A DNA stretch of 64,000 bases from Chryseobacterium elymi (GTDB taxonomy: Bacteria; Bacteroidota; Bacteroidia; Flavobacteriales; Weeksellaceae): contig NZ_QNUH01000013.1 of NCBI RefSeq assembly GCF_003385495.1, forward strand, positions 1 to 64,000, read 5' to 3'. A model generated the notes under the pieces. That model worked only from the letters and a program-made list of their open reading frames with translations, did no database searches and had not been told where the DNA came from. The position numbers and the translations under genes were made by a program. This document shows positions 1 through 9,300 of this stretch, in pieces; the first letter of the stretch is position 1; each line of letters opens with the position of its first letter.

Positions 1-96
1 CTGATTGATTCACTGTTAAATATACGAAAAATAAGTCTTAAAAACAAGAGTAAATAACTGTAAGTCAAAATGTTAAATCATTAACTTAATGACATT

Positions 97-142
97 GGGC
101 TTTAGCCCGTTTTTTTATGAATAAAATTTGGCTTTAGCCAAA
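97..142. repeat. Two GGCTTTAGCC hairpins
   Basis: Two short inverted repeats lie next to each other: GGGCT-TT-AGCCC at 97-108, followed by a T run, and TTTGGCT-TT-AGCCAAA at 127-142. They share the core GGCTTTAGCC. They lie downstream of the minus-strand histidine phosphatase gene and before whatever lies to the left, so they may end transcription from either side. Repeated copies of the same core suggest a dispersed intergenic element. I see no gene in 1-214. Confidence 0.5.
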
Positions 143-214
143 GCAGGTGTCAATATAGTTTCTCCTTTTAGCATATGAAAAAAGGAGTTAGAGCAAACAG
201 AAAAACAGATACAA

Positions 215-691
215 TTATATTTTCCCCGGTTCATAAAAGAACAGGAGTTTTTTCTTGGCACCATCAAATTCAGACCAAGAATTACAATCTATTTCAAAAC
301 CGGCAACTCCACAAGTTGGGAAATGGAAAATATCTTCTGAGATGGAATTTGCAAAATTGGAAATTCCGTTGTTATGGGAGAAAAAAGCTACAGAGCTCAC
401 ATTGTCATCCAGGTCGTAGATCACAGATTCAAAATTTCTTTCCGAGGGATTATAAAGCTTATCCTCAGTAGAGACATTAAGCTGATAGGTCTGATTAAAG
501 ATTTTACACGTATTCAGGGCACGTACTGCCGGGCTGGAAACAAACTGATCAATGGAAATATTATTATTTTTCATAAATCTGGACATGTTCATGGCATCTT
601 TCAACCCTTTGTCTGCCAAAGGTCTGTCGAAGTCCTCCGTTTCTTCAGGCCAATCGCTCTTCGCATGTCTTACGAGGATGAGTTTCTTCAT
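215..691 (-). CDS. SixA-like histidine phosphatase
   Basis: Predicted member of the histidine phosphatase (phosphoglycerate mutase-like) superfamily, close to SixA, about 158 residues. The protein begins MKKLILVRHAKSD, which holds the RHA catalytic motif; the second catalytic His is in FFSHNNGIS. The open frame continues 30 codons upstream, but that part is low-complexity and outside the family, so the ATG at 689-691 is chosen. It probably removes phosphate from a phosphohistidine or small phosphoester in the cytoplasm; the substrate cannot be told from sequence. It is divergent from ruvX. Confidence 0.85.
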   Translation of the reverse strand: MKKLILVRHAKSDWPEETEDFDRPLADKGLKDAMNMSRFMKNNNISIDQFVSSPAVRALNTCKIFNQTYQLNVSTEDKLYNPSERNFESVIYDLDDNVSSVAFFSHNNGISNFANSISEDIFHFPTCGVAGFEIDCNSWSEFDGAKKKLLFFYEPGKI

Positions 692-791
692 ATTTTCGTT
701 TTTTGGAAGATTAAAATTATAAAAAAAATAATGGAATAAAACATGATTTTTATAAAAAAACTGCGTTATGAATAAAATCATTAAATTTTAC

Positions 792-799
792 TAAATTTG
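792..799 (+). promoter_or_regulatory. Flavobacterial -7 element upstream of ruvX
   Basis: TAAATTTG matches the Bacteroidota -7 consensus TAnnTTTG and ends only 7 bases before the ruvX ATG at 807. Transcription would start at or just before the start codon, so the mRNA may be almost leaderless. I see no clear -33 TTG at the normal spacing. Confidence 0.5.
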
Positions 800-806
800 C
801 ACACTT

Positions 807-1223
807 ATGGGACAGATCCTTGCAATAGACTATGGAAAAGCACGCTGCGGTATTGCTGCAACAGATGATATGCAGATTATTGCAAGCGGCCTTGATACCG
901 TTGAGACCCGGTTTTTGATGGAATTTCTGAAAAAATATTTCACCGAAAACAAAGTGAATGATGTGGTAGTAGGTCTTCCAACAGATTTGAAAGGAAATGT
1001 TTCCGAAGTGGAGACGGATATTTTAAAATTCATTGAAGAATTTCAGAAAGAATTTTCCGGTATTCCAGTTCACCGTTTAGATGAAAGATTTACTTCCAAA
1101 ATGGCTTCTTTTTTTATTTCCCAAAGTGGAAAAAGTAAAAAAAAGAAACAGGAAAAAGGATTAATAGATAAAGTAAGCGCAACGATTATATTGCAGAATT
1201 TTTTAGAACAAAGAATAAGATGA
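807..1223 (+). CDS. ruvX: Putative pre-16S rRNA nuclease / Holliday junction resolvase-like YqgF
   Basis: 138 residues, the usual length for the family. It begins with the RNase H-fold strand LAIDYGKARCGIA, with the first catalytic Asp, followed by VVVGLPTDLKG and the HRLDERFTS motif. In other bacteria YqgF trims the 5' end of pre-16S rRNA; resolvase activity has also been proposed. Its stop overlaps the start of def by 4 bases (ATGA), so the two are translationally coupled. Confidence 0.93.
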   Translation: MGQILAIDYGKARCGIAATDDMQIIASGLDTVETRFLMEFLKKYFTENKVNDVVVGLPTDLKGNVSEVETDILKFIEEFQKEFSGIPVHRLDERFTSKMASFFISQSGKSKKKKQEKGLIDKVSATIILQNFLEQRIR

Positions 1224-1792
1224 TTTTACCGATAAGAGCTTTTGGGGATCCTGTTTTAAGAAAAGTGGGAAAAGATATAGACAAAGATTATCCCGATTTA
1301 CAGGAACTTATAGATAATATGTTCGAAACGATGTACAGTGCGAATGGCATAGGACTTGCTGCACCGCAAATCGGGTTGGATTTACGTCTGTTTGTGATCG
1401 ACGTGACTCCACTTGCAGATGATGAAGATTATGAAGATATCAAAGACGAACTGGCGGAGTTTAAAAAAGTTTTCATTAACGCTACGATTCTTGAAGAATC
1501 CGGAGAAGAATGGAAATTCAATGAAGGATGTCTTTCTATTCCGGATGTAAGAGAAGATGTGAAGAGAAAAGGAACGATTGTTATTGAATATTATGACGAA
1601 AATTTTGTGAAACATACAGAAACTTTTTCCGATATTAGAGCCCGCGTAATTCAGCATGAATATGATCATATTGAAGGCGTGCTGTTTACTGATCATCTGA
1701 GCGTATTGAAGAAAAAGCTCGTAAAAGGTAAGCTGGCAAAAATCTCACAAGGGGATGTAAGTATCAGCTATAAAATGAGATTTCCAAAGTAA
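1220..1792 (+). CDS. def: Peptide deformylase
   Basis: 190 residues. Removes the formyl group from the N-terminal Met of new proteins. All three family motifs are present: GIGLAAPQIG, EGCLSIP (Cys metal ligand) and QHEYDHIEG (HExxH-type metal site with catalytic Glu). An acidic insertion (ADDEDYEDIKDELAEF) lies between motifs 1 and 2. The gene overlaps ruvX by 4 bases and very likely shares its mRNA. Confidence 0.97.
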   Translation: MILPIRAFGDPVLRKVGKDIDKDYPDLQELIDNMFETMYSANGIGLAAPQIGLDLRLFVIDVTPLADDEDYEDIKDELAEFKKVFINATILEESGEEWKFNEGCLSIPDVREDVKRKGTIVIEYYDENFVKHTETFSDIRARVIQHEYDHIEGVLFTDHLSVLKKKLVKGKLAKISQGDVSISYKMRFPK

Positions 1793-1870
1793 TTTAAACA
1801 AGGATTAAAAACAAAATAATAAACAGCAAAAAGCCCCGTGCTGATTGCAGAATTTACAAAAAATAAAATT

Positions 1871-2428
1871 ATGCTGTTAGAAAAAATAATTTCAATTTCT
1901 GGAAAGCCAGGACTTTTCAAATTAGTTTCTCAACTAAGAAACGGTTTTATCATTGAAGATGTTACGACTAAGAAAAAAGTGAGCATTGGAAACTCAAGTC
2001 AGGTGAGTTTATTGGATAATATCGCTATGTTTACATTTGATAAAGAAGTTCCTTTGTTCGAGGTTTTTGAAAATATTGCTAAAAACTACGATTATAAAGA
2101 AACGATTTCTCACAAATCTTCTGATGATGTTCTGAAAGAATTCATGACGGCTTCTCTACCTAACTATGATACAGAAAGAGTGTATGCTTCAGATATCAAG
2201 AAATTGGCTCAGTGGTATAACCTGCTTCAGAAAGCAGGATACATTACTCCTGAGAGCTTCGTAAAAGCAGAGCCTGAAACATTGGATGGTGCACAGGAAG
2301 AAGTAAGCATTGAAAAAGAAGCTCCTAAAAAGGCTGCCCCAAAAGCAGAAAAACCTGCAACTCCAAAAGTAAAAGCTACTTCTGCAGCCAAAGCAGCTCC
2401 AAAAAGTACACATACTAAGAAGGGATAA
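1871..2428 (+). CDS. DUF5606-like conserved protein with Ala/Lys/Pro tail
   Basis: About 185 residues. The N-terminal 130 residues (starting MLLEKIISISGKPGLFKLVS) resemble a conserved Bacteroidota family I know as DUF5606, of unknown role. The last 50 residues are low-complexity Ala/Lys/Pro, rather like a histone-tail or nucleic-acid-binding extension. The open frame begins 33 bases earlier, but the ATG at 1871 matches the conserved start. It follows def by about 80 bases, and a clear hairpin terminator follows it. Confidence 0.75.
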   Translation: MLLEKIISISGKPGLFKLVSQLRNGFIIEDVTTKKKVSIGNSSQVSLLDNIAMFTFDKEVPLFEVFENIAKNYDYKETISHKSSDDVLKEFMTASLPNYDTERVYASDIKKLAQWYNLLQKAGYITPESFVKAEPETLDGAQEEVSIEKEAPKKAAPKAEKPATPKVKATSAAKAAPKSTHTKKG

Positions 2429-2452
2429 TTTATCCCGATTGTAAATACAGAG

Positions 2453-2481
2453 CCCTGTCAAGATTCTTTGACAGGGTTTTT
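2453..2481 (+). terminator. Rho-independent terminator after the ruvX-def-DUF5606 unit
   Basis: CCCTGTCAA at 2453-2461 pairs perfectly with TTGACAGGG at 2468-2476 around a 6-base loop, then a T run follows. It lies 25 bases after the stop at 2428. Confidence 0.85.
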
Positions 2482-2526
2482 GATTTTCAGCAAAAACTCC
2501 AAGCTTAATTAAATAAAGATTTACCC

Positions 2527-2534
2527 TAAATTTG
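2527..2534 (+). promoter_or_regulatory. -7 promoter element of mazG
   Basis: TAAATTTG matches TAnnTTTG and lies 21 bases before the mazG ATG at 2556. The element overlaps an upstream in-frame TTG (2532), which argues against that TTG being the translation start. Confidence 0.5.
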
Positions 2535-2555
2535 CATTACTTTGAATCCTCAATT

Positions 2556-3323
2556 ATGAATACCAGACAAGAAAAACTAGAAGCTTTCGGAAGATTATTA
2601 GACATTATGGATGATCTGCGCGAAAAATGTCCGTGGGATCAGAAGCAGACCCTGCAGTCACTTCGCCATTTGACCCTCGAAGAAACGTACGAGCTTTCGG
2701 ATGCCATCCTACAGGAAGATTTGCAGGAAATCAAAAAAGAGCTGGGTGATGTTTTGCTCCATCTTGTTTTTTATGCTAAAATAGGATCTGAAAAAGAGAG
2801 TTTCGATATTGCAGATGTCATCAATTCTTTAAACGAAAAATTAATTTTCCGCCATCCCCATATTTATGGTGATACAAAAGTGAAAGATGAAGAAGAAGTA
2901 AAGCAGAATTGGGAAAAGCTGAAGCTGAAAGAAGGGAATAAATCGATTTTAGGTGGTGTTCCGAAAAGCCTTCCAAGTTTAGTAAAAGCCTTCCGGATTC
3001 AGGATAAAGTAAAAGGGATCGGGTTTGAGTTTCATGATGCGGAAGATGCCTGGAAAAAAGTAGATGAAGAAATTCAGGAATTTCATGCAGAAACTGATTC
3101 AGATAAAAAAGAGCTGGAGTTGGGTGATGTATTTTTCTCACTGATCAACTATGCAAGAATTTCAGGACTGAATCCCGATTCTGCGTTGGAAAGAACCAAC
3201 CTGAAATTTATCTCAAGATTCCAGAAAATGGAAGAGCTGGCAGAAGAATCAAATGTAAAGCTGGCTGACCTGTCTCTGGAAGAAATGGACGTGTTGTGGG
3301 AAAAAGCAAAACGGATGTCATAA
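2556..3323 (+). CDS. mazG: Nucleoside triphosphate pyrophosphohydrolase MazG
   Basis: 255 residues, the usual length. Hydrolyses NTPs and dNTPs to monophosphates and pyrophosphate, cleaning the nucleotide pool. It begins MNTRQEKLEAFGRLLDIM; the LREKCPWDQKQTLQSL motif and the helix EETYEL are typical of the first MazG domain. The second domain has the metal-binding ELGDVFFSLINYAR pattern. The ATG at 2556 is chosen over an upstream TTG that sits in the promoter. The FUSC gene follows after 1 base. Confidence 0.95.
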   Translation: MNTRQEKLEAFGRLLDIMDDLREKCPWDQKQTLQSLRHLTLEETYELSDAILQEDLQEIKKELGDVLLHLVFYAKIGSEKESFDIADVINSLNEKLIFRHPHIYGDTKVKDEEEVKQNWEKLKLKEGNKSILGGVPKSLPSLVKAFRIQDKVKGIGFEFHDAEDAWKKVDEEIQEFHAETDSDKKELELGDVFFSLINYARISGLNPDSALERTNLKFISRFQKMEELAEESNVKLADLSLEEMDVLWEKAKRMS

Positions 3324-3324
3324 A

Positions 3325-4407
3325 ATGAAAGTTCAGCATTCCATACACCATAGATTTCAGTATCTTCTGGAATTCAAAAAAACAGAAAGGAAATGGCATT
3401 TTCCATTCCTTGCGGCACTTTGTATTGGAAGCTGCCTTTTTATTGGTTATTTTTTAGGAAAGCCCAATTACGGAAGTTTGTCTAGTCTTGGGGCTCTGAC
3501 GATTTTATATTTTACTTCAGCACCTATCACACAACGGATGGTGCATCTGGCGATTTGTGCATTCGGGATGGTTTTTTCCTTTACCATAAGCCTGTTTTTT
3601 AGCTTTAATGCTTATGCAGCAGGTTTGTCTTTAGGTATTGTCTCTTTTCTGGCACATTTTATTACCTCTTATTTTAAAGTTCCTCCGCCCGGAAACTTTT
3701 TCTTTATTATGCTGGCGGCTATGGCAAGCACCTACCAGTTCGATCCGGAAATGATCCCGACAAGAGTAGGGCTCGTGGCTATGGGGGCAATCCTGTCATG
3801 CACACTTGCTTTTCTGTATTCCGTTTTTATAGAGAAAGAAAATGTTGTACCCATTCCAAGGAGAAGAAGGTTTAATAAAAGAAGATATACCAAATTTGTA
3901 GAAAGCAGCATTATCGGTCTCTTTATGATGCTTAGCCTGATCGTAGGACATCTTCTGAAATTTGAAAATACCTACTGGATCTCTATTGCTGCAGTAGCTG
4001 TTATACAGGGGCGGAATTTTGAACATGTACGCCAGCGGAATATGCACAGAATTCTGGGAACCTTTATTGGAATAGGTTTTGCATGGCTCATCCTGCTGTT
4101 TGATCCTGCCAAAATAGAAATGATCATCATTATTACGGTGCTGCAGTTTATTATAGAATTGCTTATTGTAAGGAATTACGGTTTTGCGGTGATATTTATA
4201 ACGCCCTTAACGATTCTTTTAACGGAAACCGGAAGCCTGATTCATCATAATGTAGAAAATCTGATGCATGCAAGACTTCTGGATACCATTATCGGAAGTT
4301 TAATTGGGCTGGCAGCTGGCTTTTTTCTCCATCATCAGCAGATTATTAATAACTTAGAGAAAAATATACGGTACTCGTATTTTCAGTTTAAAAAATTAAA
4401 AAACTAG
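3325..4407 (+). CDS. FUSC family inner-membrane protein
   Basis: 360 residues with two blocks of predicted membrane helices (about 25-175 and 195-345), separated by a basic cytoplasmic linker (RRRRFNKRRY). This matches FUSC (fusaric acid resistance, aromatic acid exporter-like) proteins. It probably exports small aromatic or organic acids, but the substrate is unknown. It starts 1 base after mazG and ends 2 bases before the next gene, so the three form an operon. Confidence 0.8.
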   Translation: MKVQHSIHHRFQYLLEFKKTERKWHFPFLAALCIGSCLFIGYFLGKPNYGSLSSLGALTILYFTSAPITQRMVHLAICAFGMVFSFTISLFFSFNAYAAGLSLGIVSFLAHFITSYFKVPPPGNFFFIMLAAMASTYQFDPEMIPTRVGLVAMGAILSCTLAFLYSVFIEKENVVPIPRRRRFNKRRYTKFVESSIIGLFMMLSLIVGHLLKFENTYWISIAAVAVIQGRNFEHVRQRNMHRILGTFIGIGFAWLILLFDPAKIEMIIIITVLQFIIELLIVRNYGFAVIFITPLTILLTETGSLIHHNVENLMHARLLDTIIGSLIGLAAGFFLHHQQIINNLEKNIRYSYFQFKKLKN

Positions 4408-4409
4408 CT

Positions 4410-5294
4410 ATGTTGCGTATACTTACCTTATTCGCTTTTTTATTGTGGAGCTGTAATCCGAAAGCTCAGGACACTCCTAAAACCGATGAATTGACAGTGG
4501 AATTTACCTTCCCGAAAAAACTGAAAGAAGTTTCGGGAATCATTCTGTCTCAGGATAAAAATACCATGTGGGCTATAGAAGACCAGGGGAATAAAAATGT
4601 AGTTTACGGCTTGGATAAGCAAGGGAAACTGGTGGCAGATGTTTTGGTAGAAAATACTGAAAACAATGATTGGGAAGATATTACCAAAGATGCTCAGGGA
4701 AATATTTATATTGGGGATTTTGGGAATAATGACAATAACAGACAGAATCTTTCTATTTTAAAATTGGATTTGAAGGATGCTTCCCAAAAAACAACAAAAG
4801 TTGTTCAGACTACAAAATTTCATTACGAAGGGCAGACTGAATTTCCTCCAAAGAAATCAAACTGGCTCTATGACTGCGAAGCTTTCGTAGAAATGAACGG
4901 AAGTTTCTATCTTTTCACCAAAAACAGAAGCAAAGGTTTTGACGGAACTTTCCTTGTATACCAGATCCCCAATAAAGAAGGGGATTTTGAAGCCAAATTG
5001 ATAGGAAGGCTTAGGCTTGAAGGAAAATATAGTGATGCAGCCATCACTTCGGCAGCGATCAACAGTACTAATGATAAGATTGTTCTGCTTACCCATAAAA
5101 ACATTCATGTACTTTCCGGATTCACGGCAGATAATTTTAATACTGCTAAAATTGAGAAGGTATCATTAAATCATAATTCGCAGAAAGAAGCCGTTGTTTT
5201 CCTGGATGATAAAAACCTGCTGATTGCAGACGAAAAAGATAAGGAAACAGGCGGAAATGTATATAAATTTGAATTTAACCCTCAAGCTAAATAA
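4410..5294 (+). CDS. SdiA-regulated-like beta-propeller lipoprotein
   Basis: 294 residues. A lipoprotein signal is clear (MLRILTLFAFLLWSC, lipobox LLWSC, Cys at 15). The rest looks like a beta-propeller with repeated blades such as KNTMWAIEDQGNKNV and DITKDAQGNIYIGDFGNN, resembling SdiA-regulated or phytase-like propellers. The gene product is probably anchored in the membrane facing the periplasm. The substrate is unknown. It is the last gene of the mazG operon and is convergent with the gene at 5322-6041. Confidence 0.65.
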   Translation: MLRILTLFAFLLWSCNPKAQDTPKTDELTVEFTFPKKLKEVSGIILSQDKNTMWAIEDQGNKNVVYGLDKQGKLVADVLVENTENNDWEDITKDAQGNIYIGDFGNNDNNRQNLSILKLDLKDASQKTTKVVQTTKFHYEGQTEFPPKKSNWLYDCEAFVEMNGSFYLFTKNRSKGFDGTFLVYQIPNKEGDFEAKLIGRLRLEGKYSDAAITSAAINSTNDKIVLLTHKNIHVLSGFTADNFNTAKIEKVSLNHNSQKEAVVFLDDKNLLIADEKDKETGGNVYKFEFNPQAK

Positions 5295-5321
5295 CGGCAA
5301 GGGTTAAATTCAAAAAATATT

Positions 5322-6041
5322 TTACGGAGTAAGATAAGAAATATGAATGTTTCCAGCGGATAACCTGAAATTTTGGGTGTAGACGCAGCGTACCCTAAAT
5401 GTATCGTTCGTATTAAAATACGTAATTGAAGACAGATTATGATTGACTGCTAATGTCCGTTCACCATGCCCGGTAGATATGGATGCCAGTGTTTCTGTGG
5501 CTGGAGAAACCTTTTGAATAGAAGACTTTGCTGTTCCGGCCGTATACCCGTTGCCATTTAAGCTGAGATCATATGTGATATAGGGAACTATATTGTAATA
5601 TCCGGGTTTTATGACAGTAAATACTCCCGTAGTTGAATTGTACTTGAGATAATTGTTGTCTATCTTATTACTTACATTATACACATAGGTTTTTGTATAG
5701 CTTTCATGGGTGCTTATCGGATTGCTTCCGGTACCGGTATAACTTCCTGAACTGGGATTGATGTCGGTCTTATTACCGACAAATATTACTTTTAAAAAGT
5801 TCTGAGATTCAATAGTCCCCCATGAAGGAGCACTGCCTGATCCGTTAGACATCAGGACTTCACCACGGTTTCCGGAATTTCCCTTAGTTTTGGCATCACC
5901 GCCCACATTAAGATCTTTTACAACCTGTAGGCTTCCGTTAACATGCAATGTATTTTGTGGTGTTGACGTCTCTATACCCACTTGTGCCTTTACATTTAAG
6001 GACATGACAAATACTGCCATGCATAATAGCGTTTTTTTCAT
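5322..6041 (-). CDS. Secreted hypothetical protein of the Chryseobacterium surface type
   Basis: 239 residues with a signal peptide (MKKTLLCMAVFVMSLNVKAQ). The next part, VGIETSTPQNTLHVNGSLQV, is typical of Bacteroidota secreted proteins that begin with a short phage-tail-fibre-like repeat. The C-terminal 140 residues are beta-rich with many Thr/Ser, possibly a C1q/TNF-like jelly roll. No catalytic motif is seen. It stands alone, with 270 AT-rich bases upstream. Confidence 0.6.
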   Translation of the reverse strand: MKKTLLCMAVFVMSLNVKAQVGIETSTPQNTLHVNGSLQVVKDLNVGGDAKTKGNSGNRGEVLMSNGSGSAPSWGTIESQNFLKVIFVGNKTDINPSSGSYTGTGSNPISTHESYTKTYVYNVSNKIDNNYLKYNSTTGVFTVIKPGYYNIVPYITYDLSLNGNGYTAGTAKSSIQKVSPATETLASISTGHGERTLAVNHNLSSITYFNTNDTFRVRCVYTQNFRLSAGNIHISYLTP

Positions 6042-6312
6042 CCAATAGTTTTTTTGTTGAAATAATTTTAAACAAATATAGATCCTTCTAAAAATATAGA
6101 ATTTTTAATAGATATATAAGCATATAACCCTATGGATGTGCTTTTTTAAAGCAGTAAAAAATATGAGTTAGTTTTTCTGATTGTATTTAATTTATATGTA
6201 ATGATATACAAATTGAAATGGAGATTAAAAATATATTAAAATTAATAGATAAATCAATCTTTCTGTATAATAAAATACAGAATCTAAAGCATAAATAAGA
6301 AAATGGATTAGT

Positions 6313-9300
6313 TTAGAAAGTCATTCCTACACCTGCAGAAATCCTTCCTCCGTCGGAACCATGAAAATAATTCAGTCTTGCGGAAAACATCTCTACAACA
6401 CTCATCCAGAAACCTGCTCCTACAGACTGATGCCACTTTTTAGAATTCTCACCGTCATTCCAGACACGTCCAAGGTCATATCCGATCAGGACACCCATAT
6501 TGGCAGGAATAATATTATTTCTTACCCTTCCGAAATCCCAGCGGATCTCAGAATTGTTGGTGAAATAAGACTTACCTGAAAACCTGTCGTTCCGGAAAGC
6601 CCTCATACCATTGTTGCCGCCTATGCTTGCCGCCTGATAGAATTCGAAGGTATTATTGCTGATCCACATGGCATTGCTGGAATTTGCAAAAACAAAATTT
6701 CCTCTTTTGTCAAGCCTGTGATCTATAGTCAGTGTTCCGTTAAGGGTGAAGAAATTTTTTTCAGTATTGGATAAGTTGGTTCTCCAGTCTGCATTCATTA
6801 CTAATTCAAGACCTAAAGTAGGGAAGGCATTATTATCTAAATTTTTGAAGCTGAATGTATAGTTGGCACCTGCAAACTGCTGGCTCTTGAAGACTTCAGG
6901 TCTCACATCGGGTGACTGGTCTACAAAACGGTCACCATTCCTCTGCACCTTATTATCCTCAAAGGTCAGCTGGAATTGATGCTGAAGATTCATCCAGCTT
7001 TTCTTAGAGATAGATGGAGCAAAATTGAACTTGGAAATTCTTGCCCTGTTATATTCCCTTTCCGTATTTTCCTTATCGTATTTACTTTCATTCGACAGTC
7101 CGAAGAAATTTTCGGAAAATCGGGGAGTCGTATAAGTCGCATCAAGATTGAAATCCCATCCGGATATTGCTTTTTTAAAAATTCCTTTATAAGTCGCATT
7201 AAATCCTCCGGTTGCAGTATAAAAATTTACTTTAAGACTATGTTTTTGGGTGTAAGGAGCACGGATGAAATTATTAACCGTATAATTAGCCAGAACCCCT
7301 AAGATCACACCGTCATCCGGGTTGTAATCAGCGTTCGGATAGCCGGCATAGAAGTTATATTTCGGATGCTTATAATTGTAAGTGTTGATGTCGTAATCAT
7401 CAGAAATATTTTTTGTTCCGGAGCCGTTGTATGTATTTTTCTGACTTTTAAAGTCATAAATCTTCACACTTTTTCCGTCCGCAATATTGTAGACATCGTG
7501 GTTGTAACCGCCAATCAACCTGATGTTCGTCTTAGGTCTTCCTTCCCCGGACACTTCATAAATATCATCATCTTCAAGACCGTAAATCCAGAGCTCCTTT
7601 GTTTTGGAATCCTCGTACGTTTTTTCAAAAACCAATTCAGGATTCTCTTTGTTTTTATCTAATTTATACTGCTTTACATTGATGGAATGGGCCGTTTTTG
7701 TAATGACAAACTTATCAGGATTCACCGTCCCGGCAAGAGGAACCTTTTCCTGCAGCACATCATAATACTGGGCAGCGTAATCCTGCAGCTTTGTTTTTCT
7801 GATTTTTAATTTACGTTGAATATCAGCAATGGTCTCATCTTTTACTTCTTTAGGAAGATTGCTGAATGCATCATCAATGTCCGCATCAGTAAGATGCTCC
7901 TGGATATACTTTGCCTGCGCAGTCCATTCTTCCTGTGATGCACCTTTTAAAAAGATAAGATCCAGCGGATATGGCTCCATATTCATCCACTTTACATTTT
8001 TGATCTCCTCTTTAAAAGTTTTCATATGGCGGATAGCCGGAACATTCATAATAAGCTTGAAGGCAGCCCCGTCATATCGGCTGAAGGCCTGATCCCTGTC
8101 TTTCGGGACCGGTTTATAAACCACATTGTCACCATCCTGGTATTCTGCCCATTTCCACTGATCTGAATGCCTGTCCCAGTCGCCGATCAGCATGTCAAAA
8201 ATTCTTGCTCTTATATATGATTCGCGGTCTACGGAATATTTATAATTTTTGGTGAAATTTCTCAAAACATCATCCGTAGAAACAATGTCTTTAGCATTGT
8301 CCAGCGAGGCCAGTGTTTTAGGATCAGAAGAAAAGCGTTCCTCAATCATGTACATTTCATCACCATAATTTTTATTATATTCTCCTAAGGTATATTGCTT
8401 CGGAATGTAATATAATTTAGGATTACTATGAAAAATACCGAGTTTATCAGCCATATTTCCTACTGAAAAGGGGGTAAACGGATGATTGGTCGTATAAAAA
8501 TCAAGCAGGAACTTTTCAGGAAATGTATTGTTCAGCTCATTCCCGAAAGTACTTTTTTTGAAAGCCATATTATTCAGAAAACGGACGGCACTTTTTTTCA
8601 CGCCCCGCATCACAAATTCCTGCCCGTCTGCAGCTTTCAGTCTTAAGCTGTTCGATTGGTTTCCTCCACCTTCCCTGAAAGGGGTAAAGCCGCCATTCAG
8701 GGACGCAAGGTCTGCCGTAGGTGCCTCAATTGGAATTCCGTAATATTTCCTGTAATGCTCGCCCCATAACCAAAGGTAAACAGGTCCTTTTTGGGTAAGC
8801 TTCACCGGATAGACGCTTGAAGTGGCTGTAGCCGGAAAGTCTTTTGGATAATTATTCACAAAAACATCCGGTTTGGAGATTACAGAAATATGAGCAAGCT
8901 TTTTAATGCTGTTATCTTTTGTTGAAAAATATTCTACATCTGTACTCTGGTCTTTTCTGATATTCAGAACGGCGAATCCACTTCCTCCGTAAGAGAAATC
9001 AGTTTTTTCAGCAATGGTAGCAGGATCTGTTTTGGAGCCCGCACCGCTGATGATCTGCCTGATATTCCTTTCTTCATGATACTGCAGATTATGATCATGC
9101 CCGGAAACAAAAATAATATTTTCTTTATCCTGAACGATGCTTTTTAACCGGTTGGCGAGATCTGCATAGTGCTGATTATTAATATCCTCTGGATTTGCTC
9201 CTGAAGAACTTCTTAATATATTAATGAAACTTGCTGCAATGGGAAAAGGAACTTTACTTTTCAACGGATAAAGATGTGCTTTTGCAGAATTGAATCCTGC

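Noticed and set aside
175-739. Plus-strand open frames at 175-471 and 374-739
   Set aside because: They lie opposite the histidine phosphatase gene, have no conserved features, and are shadows of it.
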